A model generated the notes under the pieces. The model ran no database searches, was not told the DNA's origin, and saw only the letters and a list, made by a program, of their open reading frames with translations. This document shows, piece after piece, positions 1 through 10,000 of a stretch of DNA of 64,000 nucleotides. Each line of letters opens with the position of its first letter. The stretch's first letter is position 1. The position numbers were made by a program, and so were the translations under genes. Origin of the DNA: Clostridiales bacterium. GTDB taxonomy: Bacteria; Bacillota; Clostridia; Christensenellales; Pumilibacteraceae. The stretch lies in the NCBI GenBank assembly GCA_015055625.1, contig SVHU01000010.1:1-64000 (forward strand), in the 5' to 3' direction.

Positions 1-1
1 C

Positions 2-175
2 ATACGCATTAAGCACGCGGTAACCTTGCTTGACTACGGCATAGACAGTATTAAAAACGTGGCACTACTTTCAGGCTTTACCGATCCTCTTTATTTTTCT
101 AACGTCTTTAAAGCGCAGATAGGTATTTCACCCACGCAGTACCTGAAAAACAAGAATGAAAAGAAAGACAACTAA
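2..175 (+). CDS. AraC-family regulator, C-terminal end (partial)
   Basis: The window opens inside a gene; 57 codons remain before TAA. The residues read as the second helix-turn-helix of an AraC/XylS DNA-binding domain: a helix with LLDYGIDSIKNVALLSGF, then DPLYFSNVFKAQIGISPTQY, which is the classic family signature. The sensor domain and start codon lie outside the window. The stop is followed by an AT-rich gap and a strong promoter for the next gene, so it is not obviously co-transcribed with it. The family assignment is secure; the ligand and targets are unknown. Confidence 0.85.
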   Translation: MRIKHAVTLLDYGIDSIKNVALLSGFTDPLYFSNVFKAQIGISPTQYLKNKNEKKDN

Positions 176-202
176 AAATTTTTACGATTATAACTTTTGG
201 CA

Positions 203-231
203 TTGACACCTGTTTTTTATTATGATATACT
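203..231 (+). promoter_or_regulatory. Sigma-A type promoter for the HAD gene
   Basis: TTGACA at 203-208 and TATACT at 226-231 with a 17-bp spacer. It lies 30 bp before the HAD start codon and downstream of the AraC stop. Confidence 0.8.
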
Positions 232-261
232 TGCCTAAAACACACTTTGGAGGGCAGATGA

Positions 262-936
262 ATGCAAATTAAAGGCGCAATTTTTGATATGGACGGAACA
301 CTTGTAAACTCACTAATGTGGTGGGACGTGTTTTGGAGTAATTTAGGTAAAAAGTACCTTAATAATCCCCACTTTAAGCCAAGCGAAGAGGACGATAGAA
401 AGGTAAGAACTATGATTTTTTCCGACTGTATGGAATATATTCAAAAAACGTATTGTATCCCAGCCACTCCTCAAGAAATTCTCGATTTTGCGCACGAGGA
501 TATAGAACGCTTTTACGTAGAGGACGTAAAGTGCAAAGAGGGCGCAATAGAGCTTTTAGAAGACTTAAAGAGCAAGGGTATTAAGCTTTGTCTTGCATCA
601 GCTACAAGGCGCGATCACGTCATGCTCTGTCTTAACAATCTCGACCTTACCAAATACTTTGAAGCAGTGCTTTCTTGCGCGGATATTGGAAAAGGCAAGG
701 ACAAACCCGACATCTATCTTCTTGCTCTTGAAAAGCTGGGACTTAAAACGGAAGAGGTTTGCGTTTTCGAAGACTCTTACGTGGCGCTGGAAACATCTAA
801 AAAGATAGGCTGTAAGACAGTGGGAATTTTTGATAAATACAATTTTGGACAGGACAAACTTAAAAACGCGTCTATTTATTACGTAAGCGAGGGCGAATCG
901 CTTGCTACGCTTTGTTCCAAAGTAGAAAAGGCATAA
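262..936 (+). CDS. HAD-family phosphatase, beta-phosphoglucomutase-like
   Basis: Predicted cytosolic haloacid-dehalogenase hydrolase, 224 aa, a usual length for the family. All four HAD motifs are visible: FDMDGT with D9 and D11 (nucleophile and acid/base), S113 in LASAT, K148 in GKDKPD, and E170-D171 in CVFEDS (Mg2+ ligands). A helical cap sits between motif I and motif II (about residues 16-90), as in beta-phosphoglucomutase and sugar-phosphate phosphatases. The start at 262 is preceded by GGAGGG at 249-254 with 7 bases between; an ATG at 258 is out of frame. The SASA esterase follows 93 bp later on the same strand without a terminator, so the two may be co-transcribed. Substrate is inferred only as a small phosphorylated metabolite. 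Confidence 0.85.
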   Translation: MQIKGAIFDMDGTLVNSLMWWDVFWSNLGKKYLNNPHFKPSEEDDRKVRTMIFSDCMEYIQKTYCIPATPQEILDFAHEDIERFYVEDVKCKEGAIELLEDLKSKGIKLCLASATRRDHVMLCLNNLDLTKYFEAVLSCADIGKGKDKPDIYLLALEKLGLKTEEVCVFEDSYVALETSKKIGCKTVGIFDKYNFGQDKLKNASIYYVSEGESLATLCSKVEKA

Positions 937-1029
937 AATGACAATAATCACGCATACGTATACGCAAAAACGTTGCAATCAAGTATCTAATATCAAAATA
1001 TAAAGCTTAATACACTAGGAGAAAATACA

Positions 1030-1821
1030 ATGGAAAAATACGATATTATTATTCAAGGCGGACAATCCAACGCAGAAGGAAGTGGAAGGGGTCCTGTACT
1101 AAAAGCTTATGAGCCAAGCGAAGATATTTGCTATCTTGACGTAGAATACACGCTAGAGAACGTAGAAGGTGGTCATATCGTTCACTATACAGACAAGCCT
1201 TTTACTCTTAAAATAGCAGAAGAACGCCAAACACCAACAGGACTTGCTTCGGACTTTGCGCTCACGTTCGCTAAAAAGTATATCGAAGATGGAAGACTTG
1301 AAAAGGGCAGAAAACTGCTTATTATACGATCGGCTATTGGCGGAACAGGCTATGCTTTTGGACACTGGGGAGTGGGCAGACCTTTGCACGAAAAAATGCT
1401 GGAGATGACCGACTACGCGCTTTCTCTCAACCCTGAAGAAAACCGAATCGTTGCGTTTTTGTGGCATCAGGGCGAACACGAAGCTGTATATGGAACTACT
1501 ACCGACACGTTTAGAACGTTTATGCTAGACACTATAAACTCGGTACGTACTCGCTACGCTCTTCCCTCTCTTCCATTTATTTGCGCGGACTTTGTTCAGC
1601 ATTGGAAAAGACATAATCTTTCTATTTGCGAGCCCATCATCAAAAAGCTACAAGACGTTGTGAAAGAAGTTGGGAACGCAATGTTTATCCGCACCGAAAA
1701 CCTGCCCTCTAACGACAGAAGCTGGAATAACGGCGATACTATCCACTTTAGCCGTCAAGCTTTGTATGAGCTGGGCGAAAGATACTACTTAGCGTATACG
1801 CTTTTGACCGACAAGCAATAA
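1030..1821 (+). CDS. Sialate O-acetylesterase-type (SASA/DUF303) carbohydrate esterase
   Basis: 263 aa, no signal peptide, so probably cytosolic. The N-terminus carries IIQGGQSNAEGSG with nucleophile S13 in the GQSN block, then SAIGGTG (about 101-107) and FLWHQGEHEA (about 144-152), all features of the SASA family of SGNH-like esterases. These enzymes remove acetyl groups from sugars such as sialic acid or hemicellulose acetyls. An AGGAG site precedes the ATG. The gene follows the HAD phosphatase and ends in a shared bidirectional terminator. In a window rich in glycosidases, a deacetylase for imported oligosaccharides is the likely role; the exact sugar cannot be read from the sequence. Confidence 0.8.
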   Translation: MEKYDIIIQGGQSNAEGSGRGPVLKAYEPSEDICYLDVEYTLENVEGGHIVHYTDKPFTLKIAEERQTPTGLASDFALTFAKKYIEDGRLEKGRKLLIIRSAIGGTGYAFGHWGVGRPLHEKMLEMTDYALSLNPEENRIVAFLWHQGEHEAVYGTTTDTFRTFMLDTINSVRTRYALPSLPFICADFVQHWKRHNLSICEPIIKKLQDVVKEVGNAMFIRTENLPSNDRSWNNGDTIHFSRQALYELGERYYLAYTLLTDKQ

Positions 1822-1832
1822 AAAATCACAAT

Positions 1833-1881
1833 AAAAAACCACTACAATGTCACGGTTTGTGTGATACGTAGTGGTTTTTTT
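1833..1881. terminator. Bidirectional intrinsic terminator
   Basis: AAAAAACCACTAC at 1833-1845 pairs with GTAGTGGTTTTTTT at 1868-1881. The A-tract and T-tract let it serve both the esterase (+) and the ABC permease (-), which converge here. Confidence 0.8.
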
Positions 1882-1888
1882 GTTAATT

Positions 1889-3661
1889 TTATTCCACGGT
1901 TTTCAGCGAAGCATTCATATCCGTTTTTATGATATTACGTCTAAGCAAAAGAGTGGATAGGAACACGAAGAACATTGTTGTAACAGGAGTTACTATATAC
2001 GTCCACCAACAAATATCCGACAACGCACCAAACTTTAGCATTTCAAACACGAACTGAACAAGTCCCACTCCGCATGGTATTCCCAAGATTGCGCCAATAA
2101 ATCCCATTATATAGATTTCTCTGAAAATATATCCTGCAACCTCGTTGTTTTTATATCCAAGCACCATAAGTGTTGCGATTTCTCTGCGTCTTTCGCTCAC
2201 GTTGATGTTTGTAAGGTTGTAAATAACAAGCGCGCAAAGCACTGCTGAAAAGGCTATTATCGCAATTGATACAACAACCAAAGAGTCTGCGTTTTTCATT
2301 TGCGAAATACAATTAAGCAAGCCTATTCCTGCAAATACCAACACCGTAGAGCCAACAACGGACACTACCGTCATAATAAATCTGCTCATAAACAAAAATA
2401 CGTTTCTGAGCGTGGATTTATACTTAAAGCTAAGCGGTTTCCACAAGAAGGGAATACGCTCTAAGAATATCTTTTTGCCCATTTTGGGAGCTTTTGGAAG
2501 TAACAACTCCGAGGGCTTAGCTTTTAGCAAGGACAAGCCGTACAAAAGCGTAAGAAGCGTGGTTGCTACAAAGGTTATTGCAAGAGTGGCCAGGAAATAG
2601 CCAAAGCTTATAAGGTTAGGATAAGACGGTAAATCGTACTGCGTGGTAAACGCCATATAAATTATTCTCGTCAGCGCGTCGCCCACAAAATACGCAACCG
2701 CTCCGCCTATGAGCGTTGCAACGCCTACAAACAGCACGTACTTTCTCACTATACCCATTTTGCTGACGCCAAGCGTTCTAAGACACGCCATTTGCGAGCG
2801 CTCCTCGTCAAACAGTCTTGTCATTGCCGAATACGTGATAAGTAGCGTTACAAGCAGGAAGAACACAACGAAAATTATGCCTATTATTCCTATTTTTTCC
2901 GCTGATGAAGCCTGAGCGTACAATCCGAAATTTTCGTACAACGACAATACGGATACGTTATCGCTTCCCAGCAATTGTTCAACTTCTGCCTTTAGCTTGT
3001 TTATGCGCTCTTCATACTCGTCGCTATACGCATCAAATAAATCCCTTTCGATAACCACGTACGCATCGTTCTGAAAAAATCCGCCAGAATTAACGTACAC
3101 AACCGACGATAAAATCCTGTCCTTATCCAAAAAGCTGGGCTCATCGGCTTTTGAAGACAAAAGCGGATTGTACACTACACCGCTTACGGTATACTCTTTA
3201 TTCATAAGCGTTATTTTATCGCCTACGTTATAATCCTTATAATCCGCGGTAGCGCGTTCTACCACTACCTCGTCGCTTTTTTCCGGAAAGTTTCCTTCCA
3301 TAAGCGTAAGGGTATTGATTTTGCTGTCTTTTAGATTATACGAATATACGCGCGTTATTTGCTTGCTGTCTTTATCTTCAAGTTCGTAGCACATAGAAAA
3401 TTCCACGTTGTCTTTGCCGAACTTTTCCTCGATTTTTTGCTTTTCTTCGCTTGAAAAGCCCATTTGGTTTTTACTTTTTATGTACAAATCGGAAATATTA
3501 TACTGTTCGTAGCGTTGGTTTACGGCATAGTTTACCCTGCTTTCAATCTCACCCACGCCCGACATAAAACCAATGCTTACAATAACTATGGCGATAATCG
3601 TAACAAGCCTGGTAAAATGCTTTTTGAACAGTCTTAACGACACTTTGGATGCAGATCTCAT
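1889..3661 (-). CDS. ABC transporter permease, FtsX/MacB-like
   Basis: Integral membrane permease of about 590 aa. One N-terminal transmembrane helix (about residues 12-34) is followed by a roughly 220-residue extracytoplasmic domain, then three helices with the conserved RTLGVSKMGIVRKY coupling loop of an FtsX domain (about 285-300). A second helix set near the C-terminus carries ERRREIATLMVLGYKNNEVAGYI, the same motif again. Two FtsX domains in one chain are typical of MacB/YtrF/BceB-type exporters of lipids, peptides or antibiotics. I place the start at ATG 3661, which overlaps the ATPase stop as TAATG; a GTG at 3667 is also open but has no better support. Transport substrate is unknown. 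Confidence 0.85.
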   Translation of the reverse strand: MRSASKVSLRLFKKHFTRLVTIIAIVIVSIGFMSGVGEIESRVNYAVNQRYEQYNISDLYIKSKNQMGFSSEEKQKIEEKFGKDNVEFSMCYELEDKDSKQITRVYSYNLKDSKINTLTLMEGNFPEKSDEVVVERATADYKDYNVGDKITLMNKEYTVSGVVYNPLLSSKADEPSFLDKDRILSSVVYVNSGGFFQNDAYVVIERDLFDAYSDEYEERINKLKAEVEQLLGSDNVSVLSLYENFGLYAQASSAEKIGIIGIIFVVFFLLVTLLITYSAMTRLFDEERSQMACLRTLGVSKMGIVRKYVLFVGVATLIGGAVAYFVGDALTRIIYMAFTTQYDLPSYPNLISFGYFLATLAITFVATTLLTLLYGLSLLKAKPSELLLPKAPKMGKKIFLERIPFLWKPLSFKYKSTLRNVFLFMSRFIMTVVSVVGSTVLVFAGIGLLNCISQMKNADSLVVVSIAIIAFSAVLCALVIYNLTNINVSERRREIATLMVLGYKNNEVAGYIFREIYIMGFIGAILGIPCGVGLVQFVFEMLKFGALSDICWWTYIVTPVTTMFFVFLSTLLLRRNIIKTDMNASLKTVE

Positions 3662-4395
3662 TACCACTCAATCTCCTCTATCGGCTTGGGATTTTCGTTG
3701 ATAACTACGCTCTCTATCTTGCCGTTTTTAATGCTTATAACCTTGTCCGCCATATCTTTCAGCGCTTGGTTATGAGTTACTATAATAACCAGCTTTTTAT
3801 TATTTTTGCACACGTCGTGAAGCAATCTTAAAATGGTTTTACCCGTGTTATAATCCAGCGCGCCGGTAGGCTCGTCGCAAAGTAAAAGTTTGGGATTTTT
3901 TGCAATCGCTCTTGCAATACTTACTCTTTGCTGTTCTCCACCCGAAAGCTGAGAGGGAAAATTACTCAAACGCTCGCCAAGACCAACTTGTTCTAACGTT
4001 TGCTTAGGATCAAGCGCGTTTTTACAAATCTCGGTCGCAAGCTCTACGTTTTCAAGCGCGGTAAGGTTTGGCATAAGATTGTAAAACTGGAACACAAAGC
4101 CTATATCGTTACGTCTGTAAAGCGTAAGTTCTTTTGTGGAAAACTCCGAAACAACCTTGTTATCCAGAATAATTGTTCCACCCGTAGTACTATCCATTCC
4201 GCCAAGAAGATTAAGTAACGTGGTTTTACCCGCTCCGCTAGGTCCAAGTATTACTACAAACTCACCCTCGCCAAGCGCAAAACTAACGCCATCAATAGCC
4301 TTTACTCCGCCTGCCGTCGTTTTATATTCCTTTGTTACGTTGTCCAGCGACAAAAAATTAGTTACGCTTACCTTGTCTTGCAATACATCACTCAT
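3661..4395 (-). CDS. ABC transporter ATP-binding protein (LolD/MacB type)
   Basis: 244-aa nucleotide-binding subunit partnering the adjacent permease. Visible motifs: Walker [10 protein letters not shown] (about 51-59), Q-loop [11 protein letters not shown] (about 100-110), signature LSGGEQQR (about 150-157), Walker [13 protein letters not shown] (about 170-181) and H-loop IVTHN. The PTGALD and [13 protein letters not shown] signatures place it in the LolD/MacB/YtrE subfamily. The open frame extends upstream, but I choose the ATG at 4395 because the aligned family region begins just after it; the upstream part reads as untranslated AT-rich DNA. The stop overlaps the permease start by one base, implying translational coupling. 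Confidence 0.88.
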   Translation of the reverse strand: MSDVLQDKVSVTNFLSLDNVTKEYKTTAGGVKAIDGVSFALGEGEFVVILGPSGAGKTTLLNLLGGMDSTTGGTIILDNKVVSEFSTKELTLYRRNDIGFVFQFYNLMPNLTALENVELATEICKNALDPKQTLEQVGLGERLSNFPSQLSGGEQQRVSIARAIAKNPKLLLCDEPTGALDYNTGKTILRLLHDVCKNNKKLVIIVTHNQALKDMADKVISIKNGKIESVVINENPKPIEEIEW

Positions 4396-4505
4396 ACTTA
4401 GCTCTACCTTTTTAAAGAATAATATTATTATAAACTTGTTAAATAAAAAAATCAAGCATAGCGCGCATATATATAGTGAATAATAAATGAAATTTATTAT
4501 ACTAA

Positions 4506-4535
4506 ACGGCTTGTACCAAAAATGACACAAGCCGT
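4506..4535 (-). terminator. Probable terminator of the ADP-ribosylglycohydrolase gene
   Basis: ACGGCTTGT at 4506-4514 pairs with ACAAGCCGT at 4527-4535, a 9-bp perfect stem. On the minus strand only a short T run follows, so termination strength is uncertain. Confidence 0.5.
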
Positions 4536-4564
4536 TGTTTTTTATTTGTATTTTTATTGTGATT

Positions 4565-6073
4565 TTAGCCCATAAGCGGAATATGGATATAACCTCTATA
4601 CACTCTGCCGTCAAACTTAACTTCGATAACTACGTCGTTTACCGCATCAACTTTTTCGCCCGCTTTTATAACGTATTCTTCCGTTGTAACAGCCGAGTGC
4701 GCGCTTCTCCAAGTAGGCAAACACACGAAGTTTTTGCCCGACACGGTAAAACCATCTGGAAGCCACCAACGCAAACTCAAACGATTTGTAATGATACCAA
4801 AAACGTCGCGATTATGTTCAAACTCAATCTTTACTCTTAGTTCGCCGTTTGGTGTAATATCAATACCGTCAACCATAGTTACGTAAGCCTTAGCAAGAAG
4901 CATTTCTACGTTTATGGTGTTAGGGCGCAACTTATCCATAACTTCTTTGCCTCTTACAAACGAGATATAACTCTCTTTCATATTTGCAGGAATTTCGTCC
5001 TCTCCGTCCGTAAATCTAACAAGAACGTACGCGTTTTTATACGCGATACTTCCAACGTTAGAAAAAGTCCAATCCAATCTGCAATTTACAGTCTGTGGGG
5101 CAATCGCTACAACCCGCTCGGTAAGTTCGGTACAAGTTTTTGGATAACTAACCGCTCCCATACCCGTCATAATTGCAATACTTTCGATCTTGTCGCCGAT
5201 ATACTCTACCCAATCCTTAGGAAGACCATTTGTCCCATACAAAATTCCCAGCGTTGCTCCAACAGTAGCTCCCGTACAGTCGGTATCATCGCCACAATTT
5301 ACGGCGTAAAGAATAGACTTTTTGAAGTCGCCCTCGCCGTAAAGCAAGCCAAGAACAGTATAACCCACGTTGGATGGTGCTTCAAACCACCCGTCGCCAA
5401 TGTCTGAGTTCATATTAAGCACGGTATCGCGAGCTTCTCTTCTATCCATTTTGTTTTCGTAACACTCAATAACCTTTCGTATAGTGATTGCAACCCTGCA
5501 ACTTTCGGGAATTTTAGCAAGTGCGATATCAATACAGGTACGGATATCGTCAAACACAAACGCGCACGACTGCATTGTAGCAACAAACGCGGCAGCATAC
5601 GTGCCCTCTCCACTACCGTGATCCACCTGTGCATCTTCTACTGCGTACTCTAGCGCAACGTCGGGACGGCCGGGCTGAAGACACGCCCAAATCTCCGTTC
5701 TTATCCACGCTCCGTTACTATGCTTCCACTCGTTGTGATAATCGCCCGAAAGCGGTGGTAAAATTCCTGCCTTCATATTAGCCTTACCAATACCGTACTC
5801 GTTCCAATACGGGCCGATAAACGAAAGCCAAAACTCACCGAGCGACGTGGAATTTATGCCTTTCATTCCAAGTTTTTCAACAGCGTTAAGCCATACAAGC
5901 TGAAGGTCCAAATCGTCGTTTGCAAGCACTGTGCCTTTGGGCGTAGAAAAGCCTTCTACCGACAAGTATTCTCTACATCCCTCATACGGAGTGCCTATTG
6001 TTCCGCCGATATTCTTGCCTATCCAGCAAGCTTTTACCTTGTCTTTATACTTTTCAAAATTAAGCTTTATCAT
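4565..6073 (-). CDS. ADP-ribosylglycohydrolase-family protein
   Basis: 502 aa, cytosolic. The first 300 residues fit the ADP-ribosylglycohydrolase fold: NDDLDLQ (about 52-58) and GDDTDCTGATVGATLG (about 261-276) supply the acidic residues that bind two Mg2+ ions, with GSGEGTYAAAFVATM (about 153-167) between. The C-terminal 200 residues are predicted beta-rich and are not part of the minimal domain. Members cleave N- or O-glycosidic bonds of ADP-ribose, but many clustered with sugar genes act on other glycosides or nucleosides, which is the better guess here. An AAGGAGG ribosome site lies directly upstream. An AraC regulator is next upstream on the same strand and may control it. Confidence 0.8.
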   Translation of the reverse strand: MIKLNFEKYKDKVKACWIGKNIGGTIGTPYEGCREYLSVEGFSTPKGTVLANDDLDLQLVWLNAVEKLGMKGINSTSLGEFWLSFIGPYWNEYGIGKANMKAGILPPLSGDYHNEWKHSNGAWIRTEIWACLQPGRPDVALEYAVEDAQVDHGSGEGTYAAAFVATMQSCAFVFDDIRTCIDIALAKIPESCRVAITIRKVIECYENKMDRREARDTVLNMNSDIGDGWFEAPSNVGYTVLGLLYGEGDFKKSILYAVNCGDDTDCTGATVGATLGILYGTNGLPKDWVEYIGDKIESIAIMTGMGAVSYPKTCTELTERVVAIAPQTVNCRLDWTFSNVGSIAYKNAYVLVRFTDGEDEIPANMKESYISFVRGKEVMDKLRPNTINVEMLLAKAYVTMVDGIDITPNGELRVKIEFEHNRDVFGIITNRLSLRWWLPDGFTVSGKNFVCLPTWRSAHSAVTTEEYVIKAGEKVDAVNDVVIEVKFDGRVYRGYIHIPLMG

Positions 6074-6110
6074 AAAAAAATCCTCCTTATTAGTGTTTTA
6101 ATTATACCAC

Positions 6111-6165
6111 CTTAAGGAGAATTTTTATATGGGTATTTTTTACTTGCAGTGTAGGGATTTTTTAC
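6111..6165 (-). promoter_or_regulatory. Candidate AraC-controlled promoter of the ADP-ribosylglycohydrolase
   Basis: A TATAAT -10 lies at 6111-6116 (minus strand) with no recognisable -35. In its place are direct repeats of GTAAAAAAT at 6135-6143 and 6157-6165, period 22 bp, about two helical turns. Direct half-sites abutting a missing -35 are typical of AraC-type activation. The distal repeat overlaps the end of the AraC gene. That this neighbour is the activator is inference. Confidence 0.45.
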
Positions 6166-6998
6166 TTTTTCTCCCTACTTTGCGTAGGCGTACAGCCAAA
6201 ACTTTTGGAAAACGCGTGATAAAAAGCGCTTCTGTCGCTATATCCTACCTCTTCCATTATTTTTTCTACCGTCTTATTTGTGTTTTGCAATAAGTTTTTT
6301 GCCTGTTCCATTCTGCGCTCTCTTACGTATTCAGTAACGGATATCCCAAACTTTTGCTTGAACACTCTCGAAAAATAGGACGGGTTGTAAAAACAACGTT
6401 TTGCCAAAGCATCCAGCGTAAGCTCGCCGTCGGGATTGGACGAAATGTATTGTACAAGATTTTCCCAAACGTTAGCAGAACTGAAAATCTCGGGAAGAAG
6501 ACTGCGACGAAGCATATACGAAAAGAGTATGCTAAGATAGTTTTCTATCACTCTGCCATAACCCTCTTTCTTTTCGTCCATTTCCCTTTTCATGCGCTCT
6601 AAAATAAACTCCACATCCTTACTCTCTTGCGTGGAAAAGGAAATTTTTCCGTAGTTGTTTTCCTTTCGTAGCTCGTTAAAAGCAGTGAGCGAAAGCAAGG
6701 CTAAAGCATTATCATCATTTACTACCTTTCCCATAATTTCGGGATTAAAACACACGTTATAATAGCAGTAGTCCTCGCTTCCAATAAACGAATGTTCGCT
6801 ACCGTAATTGATAAAAATCACGTCGCCCTTTTTTACGTTGTACACGTTATCGTCCACTCTTTGCTCAGCTTCTCCACGCTCTACGTAGACTATCTCAATA
6901 AAATCGTGCTTGTGCTTTTCGTAAATTGGGTTTCGCCCTTTGAAAATACCTATGGTTTTGCCTTTTTCTATTAAGTTTTCCGTCTTGAATATTTCCAT
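6162..6998 (-). CDS. AraC-family regulator with N-terminal cupin
   Basis: 278 aa. Residues about 20-90 form a cupin (KHKHDFIEIVYVERGEAEQ, then GDVIFINYGSEHSF), the usual sugar-sensing module. The C-terminal 100 residues are an AraC double helix-turn-helix (LDALAKRCFYNPSYFSRVFKQKFG, then KIMEEVGYSDRSAFYHAFSKSFGCTPTQSR). It lies between the ADP-ribosylglycohydrolase and the GH38 mannosidase, all on the minus strand. The start ATG has no ribosome site; a TATGAT -10 ends only six bases before it, so the mRNA is probably leaderless. It probably activates the downstream glycohydrolase, whose promoter lacks a -35. Confidence 0.88.
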   Translation of the reverse strand: MEIFKTENLIEKGKTIGIFKGRNPIYEKHKHDFIEIVYVERGEAEQRVDDNVYNVKKGDVIFINYGSEHSFIGSEDYCYYNVCFNPEIMGKVVNDDNALALLSLTAFNELRKENNYGKISFSTQESKDVEFILERMKREMDEKKEGYGRVIENYLSILFSYMLRRSLLPEIFSSANVWENLVQYISSNPDGELTLDALAKRCFYNPSYFSRVFKQKFGISVTEYVRERRMEQAKNLLQNTNKTVEKIMEEVGYSDRSAFYHAFSKSFGCTPTQSREKK

Positions 6999-7004
6999 AA
7001 TAAT

Positions 7005-7034
7005 ATCATAACATCAAAAATACGCGCTTGTCAA
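7005..7034 (-). promoter_or_regulatory. Promoter of the AraC gene, leaderless configuration
   Basis: TTGACA at 7029-7034 and TATGAT at 7005-7010 (minus strand, 18-bp spacer). Only ATTATT separates the -10 from the ATG, so transcription should begin at or next to the start codon. Confidence 0.65.
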
Positions 7035-7071
7035 TATGTTTTTATCAAACTTCCAAACGCGTATCTCATTT

Positions 7072-10000
7072 TTATTTTATCTTTATAGTAATAATCTCAA
7101 ACGGCTTATAGGGAAGCGTTATCTTTCCGTCCTTTATCTCAATCTCTTCAAGCTCGTTTTCCAGCATATCGCACAGGTATGCCTTACTTCCAAAACCAAC
7201 GTTCAGCTCTGCTATTCCGCGCTTGCGCATAGGCTCGTACGCACGTATTACAATGCCGTCATTATTTTCCGCAAGCTTGAATGCTTCTACTACAAGTTTG
7301 TCGTCTTTGACGCAAATTGGCGCATACGTATCGGGCAAACTGCCACCACCTACGCAAGGAACAACCTTTGCGGGGTTATTGAGCTCGTACGCTTTTTTGA
7401 GCGTATCACTGTTTGCAAGCGTGCCTGCGTGAGGACAAAGCGCATACTTAATTTCGTGCACTTTCATATCACATTCGGCATCAGGGCTTTTGGGCGAACG
7501 AAGGAGAGTGAGCGTGATATCGTTATCGTAAAGTCCGTGGCCAAACTTGCTCTCGTTGATAAGCGACACGCCGTAGTCGTTTTCGGAAACGTCAACGTAC
7601 TTATGTGCGCAAACTTCGAACTTTGCAGTATCCCACGAGGTATTACGAGTTGTAGTTCTATCCGCATAGCCGTACTGAATTTCGCAACTTGCTTTGTCCG
7701 TTACGATATCAATCGGGAACTCGCGCTTAAGCAATACGTGACTTTCTTTCCAATCAATATTATCGTCAAACTCCACAATATCCTTATCGTCGTACAAGTA
7801 CACGGTGTCGGTAATAATGCTTTCACCAAGTTTTCTTACAGTCTTAATTCCCGCTCCGCAGTTGTCTTTTACAACCTCGCACGAAATCACTTCGTTTACC
7901 GCAAACTCCTTTTCTTTATAGTAGTGAGCAATCTCCCACGCATCATACATATTGGGCAAATCTTCATACGAAACAAAGCGAATACTCTTGCCGTTTTTGA
8001 GTACTTCTCTATTGTTTTTCTTATCGTATACCGATATTATATTCTTGTTTTTGTCAAACGTAAGCTTTATAAATGCGTTTTCTAAAACGTTTTTACTTAC
8101 CTTAACTTTGCTCTTGCTTTCTTTTAGACTAACAACCTTATAGCCCTTTGCAGGAATACCGTTTACCTTATATTTTTTACCCTCATAACTTACCGTTCCG
8201 TTAAGCGTAAACGAGTTGGGGTTATAAACCAAAAATCCGCTCGATTGCACGTTGTTAGCAATACCGTTTAGTAGTTTTTGCTCCGAGCCGTTAATGTAAT
8301 CAAAGATTTTGCCATACATATAATCGCTGTCTTTGTACACTTCGTTTATGGACGAGCCGGGCAAAATATCGTGGAACTGATTGATAAGAATATCCTCCCA
8401 CTTTTTATCGTGCTCCGCCTTGTCAAAGCCGTCTATTCCAAACTTGTTTGCAAGCACGGACAGAGCCTCTACGTTGCACATTCCAAACTCGCTCTTTCTA
8501 TTGTATTTCTTGTTGTTTGCTTGCGACGTATACGTTCCTCTGTGATATTCAAGATACAGCTCTCCAATCCATTTGGGAAGTTCTTTTTCGTTCTTGGCAA
8601 TATTCGCTTTTGCCGTATCTATATACTCTTTTACCGACACAAAACGCGCCGAGGGAAGAGCAGGCAGGGGATTTTTCATACGCTCTACGTATTCTATGTC
8701 GTGCGTAGTAGTTCCTCCACCACCGTCGCCGTAGCCTACCGTCATAAGCGCTTGAGAACTTACCTGTCGCTGTTGATTTCTAAAATACGTTCCATACACC
8801 GACGCAGGCGTAATATGGGAGACATACGTGTTGTGCGCTTTCCAATTAGCGTCGTGTTGTCCCAAAATAAAGTGAGTAATAACCTCGCTTCCGTCGATAC
8901 CTTGCCAACTAAATGTATCGTAAGGCATCGTGTTAGTGTCGTTCCAACTAATCTTGCTCGTTACAAAATCGTCCACTCCACATTTTTTCATAATCTGTGG
9001 AAGAGCCGCGCTATATCCAAACACGTCAGGGAGCCATAAAACCTTGCTATCCACATTAAACTCTTGCTTAAAAAAGCGCTTACCGTACATAAACTGGCGC
9101 ACAAGTCCCTCGCCTCCAGTAATATTACAATCCGCTTCTACGTACATTCCGCCCTCTGCTTCCCACCTGCCTTCCTTTATACGCTCTTTAATCTTTTCGT
9201 AAAGCTCTGGCGCTTCCTTTTTTACTGCCTTGTAAAGAGGAACTTGTGAAGACATAAAGCGATAGGACGGATAACGCTTCATAAGCTCTATAACGGTAGC
9301 AAACGAACGTTGCGACTTTTCGACAGTTTGGCGCAATCTCCAAAGCCACGCAACATCTATATGCGTATGACCAATGCACGCAACCATAGGCTTTTCGCCT
9401 TTGTCTTTTCCATAAAATTCCTTATCAAGATATGCACTGGCTTTAACCGCGCTCTTTATAAACGCTTCGCTTCCCACTTTTCTTAAATCGAGTAGCGAAA
9501 TGGCATTATCCACCACCGAATACACTTTCAAATATTCGTCGCTATTCTTGTTTGTATATCCCAAAATTCCGTAAGGCACGGATAAATCGTAGTATAATTT
9601 TTCTATACGCTCGTCAACGTAGTCTATGCACATCGAGAATGGTAAATAGTCGTTTACCTTTTTGATTACATGATCTCCAGTTCTGGTACAAGCGTATACG
9701 TATACGTCGTGCTCACCTTCTTCTTCAATAAGATAATCAGGGTGATTTACGTCCATTCCCTGCTTTATCTTACCGTCTATATAAAGTATGATTTGTGGAC
9801 AATACCAAGCATCTGCCATCATTGACGAAATACGAAGTAGTCGCTTGTATTCGCTCTTCTTAAAATTCACTCTGGCATAAAACCAAGCGTGTTTTTCTAC
9901 TCCACCACCCCATGTATCGCCATCTGAAAACGGAGTCATATCCGAAATATTAGGCATACCGCCTCCACTCTTAAAGTCGCAAGGCTTGTATAAAATTTTC

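Noticed and set aside
7036-8085. 349-codon open frame on the plus strand
   Set aside because: It lies entirely opposite the GH38 gene, has no ribosome site and shows no family features; it is a shadow of the real gene.
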